NCBI RefSeq assembly: GCF_964340395.1
Contig: NC_135553.1
Location: forward strand, 11,014,501 to 11,078,500
Length of the DNA stretch: 64,000 nucleotides
Direction of reading: 5' to 3'
Source of the DNA: Glandiceps talaboti
Lineage: Eukaryota > Hemichordata > Enteropneusta > Spengelidae
Position 1 is the stretch's first letter; each line of letters starts with the position of its first letter. Below, piece by piece: positions 1 to 12,248 of this stretch. The position numbers and the translations under genes are program-made. A model generated the notes under the pieces. The model did not search any database, was not told where the DNA came from, and saw only the letters and a list, made by a program, of their open reading frames with translations.

Positions 1-92
1 ATGATTGCGATGATACATCACATCATGTTGCTCTAGTAGTGTATTGTGTTAGTTGCAAGCCTATGTTTGATTCCATTGTTATTACTCCATAG

Positions 93-286
93 CGGGAATT
101 ACCGATCCCAATGCTGGTATGACTAGGGAAGAATTTCGTCAGAAGATAACGTATAAAGTATTGAGTAGGAAATTCGACAGTTGTAGTCAGGTTAAATATG
201 AAGACATTATTAATGCTATGGAGTTTTTCCACACTCCGTGGAATGATCCAGAAGATCCAATACTACTACGGGATAGCTACATTAAG
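93..286 (+). CDS. Orphan internal exon of a cholinesterase-like carboxylesterase (partial gene)
   Basis: This single exon of 194 bases has the same length, phase (starts two bases into a codon, ends on a codon boundary) and sequence pattern as exon 6 of the complete carboxylesterase at 19088-30203. It reads GITDPNAGMTREEF, then KYEDIINAMEFFHTPW and LLRDSYIK, against GVENPDEGMTKEEF, SYEDIADAMEFYYTPW and LLRDNYIK in the complete gene. The frame is open and the acceptor (ccatag) is good, but the donor (gtcagc) is weaker than the gtgagt of the paralogue. Earlier exons would lie left of the window. I found no match to exons 7-9 (catalytic His, C-terminus) downstream, where a lectin gene on the other strand begins at 533. 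It is either part of a tandem esterase whose 3' exons lie inside that gene's introns and were missed, or a truncated relic. Confidence 0.75.
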
Positions 287-361
287 GTCAGCATATAACC
301 TTATTATCTGATTAAAATCTGATGTTGTGAAATAGATTTTAATTGAAATCATTGGTGCCCG

Positions 362-422
362 GCATACATACATACATACATACATACATACATACATACA
401 TACATACATACATACATACATG
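362..422. repeat. (CATA)n microsatellite
   Basis: About 15 uninterrupted CATA units lie between the orphan esterase exon and the 3' end of the lectin gene. Confidence 0.97.
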
Positions 423-532
423 TACTTTCAAATAACATACACGGATTTATAAATGAAGCTATATTTGTCCTCCTCAAGAACAAAATGTTGTCTATAACAT
501 ATCTAATAAAACCGCAGTGTAAAACAAACAAG

Positions 533-1879
533 TTAGTCTAAAGAATATATACAGTATACAGTCCGTTCCACATCTTCAACTGTCGTCAGACAGCTTAACT
601 GGTCACCACATTCTGCATAATCACTACAAAAACACATGGATGCCAAGTCACTAGATTTATCAACACCTCGGTCACCATCCACAGCTTGTGAACAACTAAG
701 ATTGTCACCCAGGGCAGACAATAATACCACATCTAGAATGAAATGAAGACTGAAGCCCACAAAACTGATCTGATATTGACTTTACATTAACAAAATGTTA
801 CTAAAAATCTCTCAAATCTCAAAATCGCTAAATTTTTCAAACAAATTGCTCTTTTCAAAATATCTAAGTTCTACTAAGTTGCACTAAAAACTTGGCGTTC
901 ATGACTGATTTTAGGTGTGGTAAAATTACAATGTTAAAAAATCTCAGTATAGGTATACTATCATTAAACATATAGCAGCATACAAGTTACTGAATGAATG
1001 TGCTTTTATCATTTGCTTTATTTTTTGCAATCGGTCATCTTTTGCTACCTTAAGTTAATGTTAATGACATAATCAGATATTATTTTCACTAGCTTCACAC
1101 ACACACACTTCGGAAAAGGTGCACATCAGTTTCAGAGCACGTTTCTGCCTATAACAACACGAATGCTTGAAAAATCGCCATGAACTATCACCACCTCCTT
1201 ATTGAGGATCTATAAATGAAATTGGTGAAAGAAAATCGGAATTAGTTTACACGATAACCATAATTCTGACTAATGTTGTCAATGTTATATTCAATGTCAA
1301 ATATCTGTACTGTCCTACGAGATAAATGATGTGTTTATGTCTGCGACACTGTGTATCAATTCATACATTTATGCATTTATGGTTATTTACTAAATCAATG
1401 TTGACATCTTACTATGTTATCATACTTCTCGAAAGCTATTTAGTATTTACAGTTCAGTTGATATTCAGTGCAGACCAAAATATCTAGCTAAATCATTCAC
1501 TACACTTTCATCACAAATTTAAATATTACGTACCTTCATACTCGCATATAAAATATGCTAAGAGACTGCATTCTACGTCGCGCCATAGGTAGTTAAACAA
1601 ACTCCTGTGGGAAATACAAAGTCGTAATGACAACACATGAAGGGAATAGAGAAAAAGTCAAGTGAAGTTGAAACGAGTATTATTTTTATTAAATTTTACC
1701 TATTTCAATATTATGTTAAAGTAATATTTCTACATTCCCATAGCAATCTTTAGATTTACAAACAAAAAATTCAAATTTCATTACAGTCAGCCCAATGATA
1801 GATATTGCGATATCGTGTATACAGCAAGGTGAACATACAGCCAGATGGACAGACAGCCAGGTTGACAGACAGACAGACT

Positions 1880-1924
<45 letters not shown>

Positions 1925-4900
1925 ACAGACACACAGACTTCCATAATAATTTGTACATACCGAATTGCAACACAATGCTCATTGTTATTGTAATTACTTG
2001 GCTCATAGTAATACCAGTTTGTATAACCCCAAGAGCTAAGAGTAGTTCCATCCACATACTTGAAGACACCTTCGGTCTCAACGTCAGTAAGTCCAATATA
2101 ATATTCACCTGGCATTTGAGAAACAACAGTATACGAAATGTAAATAATGTGACGACACATTTAATTTGTTATAATTGTTTTAAATTTGCAAGAGGTAGTG
2201 GCCTATTATCAGTCACTATGGTGCAGTGGTATATGCATATTTTACAATTAAAAAATTAAAAAATGGCCACTGAAACCTCACTATCGCTTGTTGTAGGATT
2301 TAGTACTTAAACATGACATGCATGAACTATGCAGAGCTTATAAAAAGAGTATGGTACAGAGACTGCAAAGTATGGAAAGCCGTTCAGGCCAAAATTATTA
2401 TTTTATATTTTTCGTACTTACAAACTAATTTTAACCGTTTCTGTACTTTTATTCCACGTTCACGTTATTTTGATTGAAATAAGTTTCCATTTATTTCAGA
2501 ATATTGTTTTATTTTTGTCAAACCAGAATTTTTTTAAGGATTATATATAATTGAAAGTCAAAATATATTTTTTGTCAAAGTTTTTTTTCTCAATTTTTTT
2601 TCCAACTTTTTTTTCATTTTTTTATTAAGCCGAGTCTGCTGACAGGCGCCGTGACAGGCGTGACCTTTGACATACATTACAACGTGTTGCGGCGTCAAAT
2701 ACACGTTCTTATTACCTTCGAAATTGATCGTTCAAACATATATCAGTTCTCAAAACTGTTAATTTACGTGTTAAAATCCATGTATCATAAGAATGTCTGT
2801 TTTCAAGTGTGAAACGTAAACGTGAAAACAAGCAATGATACTACTGAATAGAAACCCAGTGAGTTCAAAATGCTATGCGCCTCTGAAACAATAACCTATC
2901 GATGTTGTTTGTGCAAGATAATCAGGTTTCACCATAACAATCTTTGAAATAGAAGAAAAATGTATGCAATTAAATATATACATAAATGTTTGTGGGAATT
3001 GATTTGCATAGTTTTCATATCAAAGAGTCATTACAAGTGGACATGGACTCTACATTAACATGGACTTTGTATATTAACAAAGTCATTGTCTTCTGATCAT
3101 TCCTTATCATTATACTACATATAAGCCCAGTAGGAATATGAGCGTGGATTGTAAACTTACGATTAAAATAAATTCATTCTTTACTACTTTTTTTTAGAGT
3201 CTAATATACTTTGATCTCCATTTGATAAACATATGTAGCAAATTCATCCAATCCATTATTTCAAAAGGATTATGAACAAGCTTTCATTTGGCAAAGTTTG
3301 GAAAGATACTAAGAACTACTTCGATTGTCAGGGAAATTGTTTCGGAGGTACATACTACACAGACCACTATAAGTTGTCTATGTTAGGCTGATATTCTACC
3401 TTCAAATGATACATGATTTATACAAACGGGGCATTTAGCTGATACTTACCAGTATCACCATCATGTCCAGAATACAAAATCATGTGTACCACATAGGCCC
3501 GTTCATCTTCATTTCGTATCGTGGCAAGATGGGCTCCCAAACTCTCACAATGAGATTTCGCGTCTTCAAACACTTTTAACTGGAAGACCAATTCATACTT
3601 TCGTCTTGCTAGAAGTAACACAAAATCATCTTCACTCTATCACATGTGTGTATGTTTTTTGCTGTTTGTTTGTTTGTTTGCTTGCTTACAGAAATTGGCC
3701 TATTGTCTGAAGTATACACGTATTTCTAAATTTACAAATCTCAACAGAGTATATACAGTACATCTATTGGTGCTTATTAACCAAACGTTCCATTTCTTAA
3801 TAATGTTAAACGTTTTCTTACGTTTTCAATATTTTTCGGCCTACCTTGAGCAAATGCTTGTACTTCACAGAGAGTCAATGAACCATACTTGTCTTCCAGC
3901 TGTACAGTGACGTATCGACCTGTTGTTCCTAAATCACACTCAAATGTCAGCACTGCATCCAGTACCATAGCACTATCCACTTTTTGACCACACCTCTTTG
4001 CCCCAGCTACTTTAAAGTTATTACTTACCAGAACTATGGCTCCAACTAACTGCTCAGCTAAAATATAACCAAATGTTAAATCGTGTACGTTATATTTTGT
4101 TAATAATTTGGCACATACAAAGGGCATGTGTGCTATAAAGCCTGGCGCAAGTTGGCGTAGCTTTATATTTTGATGAGTAGTTTGAATAATATTTGTTTTG
4201 ATAATTAAGCTTCAAATTTCACTGACCTGTGTAAACACAGAGATTATGATCAAATAGATGCACTGATGAAACCTGTGATATAGCTTTTGATTTTGGTGAG
4301 CGTTTTGGCCCTGTCACATTATAATTTGAAATTTGGTCAGACTTTTTGTAATTTGGCCAGACCTTAGGAAAGCAATATTCAACTTTCATGTTATTTAGTG
4401 CATACATTGATTACATCAAGATCACAGGCATTCAGTTTTTGTAGATGAATGGTTCATTTGCATATTTAATTATTTTAGGTTAACACGCTAACATAAAGAG
4501 GTTAGAACAACGCGCAAATGTTCTTGTTTATGAAGCCTCAAATTGTAGTGAGTTATTTGTACAATTCAAGATTCTTGGTGATTGGTCAATGCCCTGTCAC
4601 GTGGTATGCGTAATTTGAATACTGTTGCCCGGGAAATGACGATCTATCGGCCCAAAGGGCAATAGTTCCATGAATGAAAAGTTGAGTGGACTGTTGCCCG
4701 TCCATTGCGCATGCGTAAGCGTCTTCCTTGCAGACGACAAATATTGAGACGGGTCAATGGCCATGGCAGCAAACGATAATTCACGTTTTTGGAAAGTGTC
4801 TGAAGAAGATTTTGCAGAACTGGTGTCACACAAAGATGCTATGCGCACAAAGTGTGTTATCAAAAATGCTGTGAGTATTTTAGAAAAATACTGTGTGGAA

Positions 4901-6474
4901 GTAGGAACGGTATTGCCTGTAGTGGAGGATAATCCTACATAACTGTGTACGCTACTACGTAATTTTTATGCAGGAATGTAACGTAATTTTTATGCAGGAG
5001 TGTCAGGTTTATTATAATAGTATGAATGAGACGTGTTATAAAACAAATGTCGACTGGCCTCTTGTTCGGGCAATAGCATACGTACGTCAGTTCCCCCCTC
5101 GGCGGACCTTTCGATCACCTCAACATCAACCTATTTCCCTTGGGCTTCGCCTTCGGAAAATTGTAGGGTGATGTTGAGGTGATCGACAGGCCCTTGCGGT
5201 GAACAGACGTATGCTATTGCCCTCAAGCCAGTCGACATTTGTATAATATTTCATTTGCACAATGAGTTGTTTTCCTAAATAGGCAATGACGCAAGCCTGC
5301 ATGCTTTATATTTCATACACCTGGGTACATACATAGATGATAAGAAAAAGTGTGTCTTCTCTTGCTTTCTTGTAGAAATCAGTCTGAATGGACTTTAAAT
5401 TTAAGAATTTAAGAATTAAAAACATTACTTACTTAAGCTATCTCTGTTAACAACTGAAATCGTTGAAATACAATGTAATTCTCCCAAGTCCACCTTCCAC
5501 CATGGTTCATAATGTTCTTGTGTATGACTACAACTTCCACCACCAAAATCAGAGTTTGTATCGCCGTCTACGGCATTTTCAGCAATAGCACCATCCTCAT
5601 TACTTAGTTGGTAAGCAACCTTTCCTTCTGCTACGTTAGTCAAATCTGAAACAACGAACAAGAGAAATCTTATTACATTGTTTGAATAGTCGTTTCTAGA
5701 CCAACTTCTATAAAGGAAAATTCCAGCCTGACATTTCCGCCATTTGCACACATTGTATTTATTACAGCTCAAATATGATTCGGGGTGATGATAACATAGC
5801 TCATACTGTCATTTCATAAACGCCATCTGCGTGTAAACAGAGTGAAAGGGTTTCTTATTTTCTACATGTTTGTCTACGTTTTACTGGAAATCAACAGGCT
5901 TCAAGCGTGGAAGCAAACCTGAGCCAGACCTCGTGGTAGACTGAGGAAAACACACACCGTAATAGGCATTGTCTATTCAACAGAATCAGCCATTGCAATT
6001 CAGTAAACTGCTAATCAAACATCACATCACCATGATAGTAGTATTTTTCATCTTTGATATTAAATATGGGTTGATAACGACTATAGAAAACGAATTAGAT
6101 TGGATTATATTTAATGAAAAGAATTACTTTGAAAATATCGTATATAATTAGCTTATAGCAATATACACAAAGATATCTAAACAGTTTGACAAAGTAAAGA
6201 AGAACACTCACCGCCAGAACAGTCACACTTGTAACCATTAATTTCGTCTATGCATGTCCCGCCATAGCAATCAGTAGCCTCACAGTCATCAATATCTATA
6301 CATACCAAAGAAAATAAGATGGAAAACATTAAATGTACGCAATCCTTGTGACTTTCTTTATTGCCATGCATTCCATCCAAAACTTGTTCAAGAATAGAGT
6401 ATGTTTCTTTTTTTTGGTTATTGTTATATGGTCTGTCTATCTATCTACCTATTTGTCAGTCAGTCAGTCAGTCA

Positions 6475-6534
<60 letters not shown>

Positions 6535-6909
6535 GATTTTGGACATGATATCTCAAAGACTGACCACTTCATCAATGTCAATGAAATTTGCTACATATAT
6601 TTTCATTTTCACCTATTTCACAGTTGTAACCTTCGGTACCAACAGGACAATCACATGTGTATAAGTTTATTTGGTCTATGCAAGTCCCACTGTGTTGACA
6701 TGGTGTAGAACCACATTCGTCAATATCTATGATAGGAAAAATAATATATATTCAAGAGTAAGTGAAAATTAATCTGGAAAAGAATAATGTCTTGTAAACC
6801 CTCCTCACCCTGGTTCATAACTTTATTTCATATAGAACATACTTCTAAAGATACACACTTCTAAAGAAGTCATACATACATACATACATACATACATACA
6901 TACATACAT

Positions 6910-6987
<78 letters not shown>

Positions 6988-7512
6988 TGACTGACTGACT
7001 GACTGACTGACTGACTGACTGACTGACAGAGATAGAGTTAGAATGACTTACACACTGAGATAAAGACGTGGATAGTCTTACGATCTTGGTTGCGCAAACA
7101 CAAACATAACTCATTTTTTAATCCAGTGCAACTTTAGGTTTGTAAGCACCTTTCAAATAAGCTCATGGGGCTTGTATGATCACAACTGTATAAATTTGAA
7201 AGAATTCAAACATACCTATTTGACATTCTGTTCCTGTATATCCTTCAACACAAGTACATGTATACTCGATGTCTGTAACCTTCTGACATTGTCCATTATG
7301 TTGACATGGCAAAGAGAAGCACGGGTCGCCTACAACAAATTGATACATATATATGCCTGTTTTCCTATTTTTTACAAAAACAAAACTACATACATGTATA
7401 TTGTAAGAAAATTGTTTAATAAAACGATGCATTTTGTTGAGTGTACCATCTCACCTTATCATTCACACTGTCCGTGAATGTTGTTGTCAAAATATGATGG
7501 TAATGGTAGCAG

Positions 7513-7564
<52 letters not shown>

Positions 7565-10500
7565 ATCATGGAACTTTTACAAGTGACCAGATCAGACAGA
7601 GTATGCACAACAAAGAAAGCACGTTTTAGATACTAACTAGATTATGTATGATTATAAGAGAAAAGTAACTATCCAGTCTTTTATGTTTATCACTTTATAT
7701 GTACAAATATTGCTATCTAATACAGTCAAAATCATGTAATTTTTATGTATACATATAATGGGAATATTGATTAACTTTCAGTATATTACAAATGGAGAAT
7801 GGGGGAGGGTCATGTTTTACTTAACAGACCATGTGTGATTTCCTCCGGCCCTCCCCCCTTGTAAATACTGACGGCTCCCTTACGTACGTTGCTCACAGGT
7901 TGCGCCCAGAAATTCAGGTACTCCACAAAAACATATGAACTTGTTGACATCATCCAAACAAATCCCTCCATTTTGACAGGGATTTGACAAGCACTCGTTG
8001 ATTTCTAAAAAGACAATAACAATGATTTATTTGATAAATTGCCATGGTAACTTCCTCAACTAGCTTGAAAATTTTCTTTATTTACTTGAGAAAGGGATTG
8101 GCAAAATAAACATCACATTTAAGATGTTGTCACTCTAAACGTCACTTTACACAACCGGATATGACCCGGAGAGGGGTTTATTTCCTTTATTTGGCTCCAA
8201 TATACCTGGATAATTTGTCTCAATGAAACCTCAGCATGAGAAATGGCGTTCTATTTGAGGCCCTGGTTTTCCCGAGGAATGGATTAAAATGCTTTTCTTT
8301 CTGTTTTCATTTTTTGTGATCCCCAAATGTTTCAAGAGGAATTAATCACCCCTATCAAATTAATTCACACCTATAATACCCACCTTTGCATGATTGAATT
8401 AACATGGTTGCAATGGCTGGAAACCACGTGTGAACAGTTGGATTTAAATTAAGCTTTTAATTGTTGGTTTTTCAATAGGGAACTTGCAATCCAGACTGAG
8501 CATGCTCAGACACAAAGGACCATGGGATTATCTGTGGTTATCATAATCTAATCTTACCTAATCTGGCGCTACCGATACAATAAACCACCAACAATGGTCA
8601 GGGTAATTATGAATTGATTATTTGTGGCTACAAATAATGTATCAACATTGTTTACAATACTAATTGATTAGTATTTATTGTCACATTTCCCATGATACAA
8701 TACTCAACATGGCGGGTCTGCAAGTTCCCTATTGGAAAGTTGTTTCCAATAGGGAATAAAGTGCTTGAAGCTAGCAGAGCTCTAGTTATAACAGTAAGGG
8801 AGAGATAAACAATTCTACGTACCATACAAGAGACTAGCAATGGTCTGATTAACTCGATCAGTGCTGGCGACAGATATTGTTCAGGAATTAGATATCTGGC
8901 AATGTCGTATTGTAGTAGTACAGAAATACAATGCAATACAGTTGACTTGAAACAAAGCATCGTTAAGCTGAACAAACACCTTATATAGTGACTTTGCTCC
9001 ATTTTAACGTCTAGTTCTTACCATTATTGCTTTTTCATCGTCTGCCGTGACAGAAATCTTAATGATACTTACGTCAGTTACCACTATATTAGCTGATCCT
9101 GACCACAATATATACATCTTAACAGCATATTTTTGATAGGCATGTCAGTTATGACGGAATAAAATGTAAAAGGTGTACGGCAACTTTCGTCAAATCAGAC
9201 AAGATGTTGGCTATGTTAGTAATCTAGACAAACAGTTATTATGTAGCAAGAAGTATAGGAAGATTTTTAGAGCCAGACGACAATTTGTTGCAAATATAGC
9301 GAGCTTTTATTTTCATACTTGATTCACAATATTGCCCCTCGTAACCGTCTGCACAGCTGCACAGTATTTCGTCATCAAATAAAGAACACTCGCCACCATT
9401 AAAACAAAGACATGTCTGTTTATCTACAACAAATGAGAAACAATGTGGTATCATTTGCTTCGTTGTCTAACTATATACACGAAATAACCAGTAGCATATC
9501 AATATTTCCCGCCTTTTTCTTTTTCAGTAGGGTAATCGTACATAATTCTAATCACTTTTCTCGACTACAATAATTACATGACATAGCTGCAGCAGATATT
9601 TGCTCACAAAAAATTAATCATTCCACGATCTTATTTTTTTTATATCTGACGTGATTGGTATAATGACTTCTAGGATAGGTTTGTTCTCGTCTCACGGGAA
9701 ATATACCCATGAAACATTCACAAGTTTAATCTATAGTATAAGAAACACAGTATCAACACATGTTTGCATATACAAAGCGATGAATTCACGGATTTTAATT
9801 ATAAACTATAGTTGATACTGGAAAATAAAGTGGCCATACGGATGAGAATTGATGTTGAATTTATGAACAACTTTACTGTTGTTGTTTTTTCTACCTGTAA
9901 AAACAATGCGAAACAATATAATTTTTATAAAAAGTCCTTGTTTAAAGGAATAAACGAACCTGTTCAAAAGGTGTGTTAGTGCACATACAATAGCAAACAT
10001 TTTCTAAACGTTTTTAGCATAAATAGTTTAAAATCTTAAACAAAACCCGCCCAATTCTCATTCATATGGCTGCCTTAACACATTTTTATATTAAATGTTA
10101 TTCCATATGATTTAGCAAACTTTACCTTGATAAAAACAAATGGTTAATATCAGCTGTCGTAATCAAGTTATTACTATTGAGTTGGTGAAAGTTTAAGCAT
10201 ATGTTTTAAACATAACATGAAGGACTTTAGGATGTGTAACATTTTGTCCAGTAGATTTTTATGGCTATAACATTGCGTTTTCATGTTCAAATGCCGTGAT
10301 AAAACGTTTTTCTCTTGGTTGTTTATGTCTATGTAGAAGGAACTTATTTCTTTTAAAATATACACCTACCGGTAGAGTTCAGTGGAACTTGCACTTCACC
10401 TAATTGGCTATTGGACTTTCCAGAAGCAACCACACCACTAGCGATAGTAGAAACAAGTAAGAAAGCTCCAAGCACCAATGAAACTATAAGAGCTAGTTTC

Positions 10501-11337
10501 ATACGACGCATCTTTCTACTCATTGCCTTTTGATGCAGAATTAAACACAAAGAAAATGAAAGAATCGCTGAATTTGTATTCCATTTTTGCATTTTGTAGA
10601 ATGCCAGGATGTGGAAGACAGAAATGTTAGCATTCACTGATTAGGCCAAATAAAAGAAATCTTACATTTCCGATAACCCGAACGATCTTAGTTAAAGCCA
10701 TTGACCCTAACCTTATTTCTGCATTAAAAAAGTTAAAATGGTAAGACTTTATTTCTTTTTTCATGTGGTTTTTTCCGCCAAAGTGTCTTTGGTCAAATTT
10801 GTTTTAAAATATCACAATCTAATGAAACGAGATCTTGTAATGTTCACTATAAGTTGAGCAGTACATTCTGCATATTGTGTTTGTGTACTTCACATTTAAT
10901 TTTTTTTATATTTTTTTCCTGTTATTTCTTTTACACCTGTGTCATCAAATTATCTGAAGTATTGTAAGCAACGAGTATCTTATCTTAGGGTTGAAGCAAG
11001 CATGTATGTTTGCCTTATGGAACATACTGAAGTCTTCGTAATCACACTTCGTGGATACAATACAAATAATATTACAAACATAACATTTGTTACTAAATCA
11101 TACTACGGTACCTATAAACCGAGAGTGCTGGACATCCAGAACTTTAAGCAAATAACATTAATGAGTCATTAGAAACATAGCACATACTTATAAAATAAAC
11201 AAGATAACAGTGACGTCATATTTTCCAAATCCTGTCCATTACGGACAAATAGTAAATTTAATGTTCTTTTATCAAAGATATCAAATACTTACATCCCTTT
11301 CCTCTTCATGATCATTTGATAGTTCAACTTTGTTCAT
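533..11337 (-). CDS. Type II membrane mosaic lectin: 5 EGF, FTP (F5/8C-like), C-type lectin
   Basis: Thirteen exons join in frame: 11293-11337, 10370-10526, 9319-9423, 7888-8004, 7216-7329, 6613-6726, 6212-6295, 5433-5645, 3845-4057, 3450-3608, 1961-2108, 1534-1604 and 533-732 (stop TAA). The product is 579 residues. Residues 1-24 are polar and basic (RKMRRMK); about 25-48 are one hydrophobic segment, so a type II anchor is likely. EGF modules occupy about 68-245; the fourth has the calcium pattern DIDEC...[10 protein letters not shown]. The FTP domain (246-387) shows [26 protein letters not shown] and LTLCEV. The C-type lectin domain (388-513) shows [15 protein letters not shown], an EPS motif and a final ICEYE. 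The C-terminal 66 residues hold eight Cys and match nothing I know. Nearly all introns are phase 1. The 15-residue first exon is the least certain; without it translation would start at 10523. A sugar-binding cell-surface role is inferred. Confidence 0.85.
1848..1939. repeat. (GACA)/(CA)n microsatellite
   Basis: Short GACA runs flank a (CA)n core and continue into ACAGACAC. It lies directly after the donor of the lectin exon 1961-2108, only about 20 bases into the intron. Confidence 0.95.
4560..4942 (+). pseudogene. Small ORF with its own promoter-like region, possibly a transposase/recombinase-derived fragment
   Basis: An ATG at 4757 in good context opens a 61-residue frame ([19 protein letters not shown]..., stop 4940-4942). 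The segment from EEDFAELV through [14 protein letters not shown] to EKYC recalls the N-terminal helix of Crypton-derived, KIAA1958/QRICH1-like tyrosine-recombinase relatives; this is recognition by eye. Upstream at 4706-4717 is TGCGCATGCGTA, one base from an NRF1 palindrome. A GTGAGT at 4870 could be a donor, so this might be a first exon. It lies on the opposite strand inside a lectin-gene intron. A fragment of a mobile element is my preferred reading. Confidence 0.3.
4706..4717. promoter_or_regulatory. NRF1-like palindromic site
   Basis: TGCGCATGCGTA differs at one position from the NRF1 consensus YGCGCAYGCGCR. It sits 40 bases upstream of the ATG at 4757. Functional use is inferred. Confidence 0.35.
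5035..5250. mobile_element. Fold-back (long inverted repeat) element
   Basis: The left arm (about 5044-5131) begins CAAATGTCGACTGGC and includes GGGCAATAGCATACGT and CGATCACCTCAACATCA. The right arm (about 5167-5240) is its reverse complement, ending GCCAGTCGACATTTG. The arms of about 75-88 bases flank a loop of about 35 bases, so the whole element can form one hairpin. It has no coding capacity and lies in a lectin-gene intron. Confidence 0.9.
6455..6535. repeat. (CAGT)n-(CTGT)n microsatellite
   Basis: Five CAGT units pass without loss of register into about 15 CTGT units, inside a lectin-gene intron. Confidence 0.95.
6870..7027. repeat. (CATA)n-(CAGA)n-(CTGA)n mosaic microsatellite
   Basis: Three tetranucleotide blocks follow one another in the same register. 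Neighbouring blocks differ by one or two bases of the unit. Confidence 0.97.
7508..7565. repeat. (GAT)n trinucleotide repeat
   Basis: About 17 GAT units lie in a lectin-gene intron. Confidence 0.95.
8473..8757. mobile_element. MITE-like element with terminal inverted repeats
   Basis: CAATAGGGAACTTGCA...CCAGAC at 8473-8496 is mirrored by GTCTGCAAGTTCCCTATTG at 8715-8734, with a further CCAATAGGGAA at about 8745. The 220 bases between hold a GAGCATGCTC palindrome and no credible gene. It lies in the intron between lectin exons 7888-8004 and 9319-9423. Confidence 0.75.
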
Positions 11338-11804
11338 TATCATACGGGGAAGCAGATATACCTAGTTTTTCTTACGCGATTTAGCTTTAGCTTTACTCAG
11401 TTTGCACCACAGTTTTCTTTCACCACTCTCGAATCCTTCTGCTGTACTGCTTTCACTAATGTACTAGTATTTATTCATACTGTGTCCCAAGCAACTAATG
11501 AAGCACAACAAAACGACAGATGCCCATATACCGTATTCAATGTTAATCTATTTTAGGGGTTATTATGAAGTTGTAGACATCTTTTGAAATTCGAAACACT
11601 CTTGCATTGATTGCACGCCGGCTTTTACATTGTGTATTTTTATTGCCTGAAACCATCATAGAAGTGATATATGCATACATGCGGATTTGGATATCGGGGC
11701 TCACGGGTCCTTGATGTCCCTAACGTGACCCGGAAACCGGAGATGATGAGGTGCTGACTGTGAGCTGTCTTTGAGTTGCCCATTGGCGGAATAATGCATG
11801 TAAA

Positions 11805-12084
11805 TCAGTCTAGCCGTAGTATAAAGAATTCTACCCCAATAATTAAATGAATCCAATGTCTTGCCGAGGTTTTGGCGCATAACCCTATCGAACGAGTTGT
11901 CTATCTTACTTATACTACGGCGTGATTGGCTCAAGCGGATATATAGGTCACACCCCTAAGAAAGAGTGGGTTATGGCTCCATATAGCCAACCGAAATCAA
12001 GGCCTCTGATTGGCTAAGTCGGTCTAGCCGTAGTAATAGTATAAAGAATTCTACTCCAATGACTAAATGAGTCCAATGTCTTGC
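11805..12084. repeat. Direct repeat pair of about 60 bases
   Basis: Positions 11808-11866 and 12022-12080 share GTCTAGCCGTAGTA, AGTATAAAGAATTCTAC and CCAATGTCTTGC in order with few differences. The second copy has an extra short insertion. They probably belong to one degraded repeat unit. Confidence 0.75.
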
Positions 12085-12185
12085 TACACTTTGTCTAAGT
12101 GAAATGAACTATAGCTAGTGTGCCATCATACAGACATCAAATGAACAGCGCAAAGGACGGACGTCAGCCTTTGCTTATAATTTTA

Positions 12186-12187
<2 letters not shown>

Positions 12188-12247
<60 letters not shown>
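12188..12247. repeat. (TG)n microsatellite
   Basis: About 30 TG units in intergenic DNA. Confidence 0.97.

Positions 12248-12248
<1 letters not shown>

Noticed and set aside
4968-5171. Open frame of 67 codons (+)
   Set aside because: It runs into the left arm of the fold-back element and has no domain.
8652-9002. Open frame of 116 codons (-), hydrophobic
   Set aside because: It runs through the MITE terminus and has no recognisable domain.
11701-11934. Open frame of 77 codons (-)
   Set aside because: It covers one copy of a direct repeat, and the other copy does not keep the frame.
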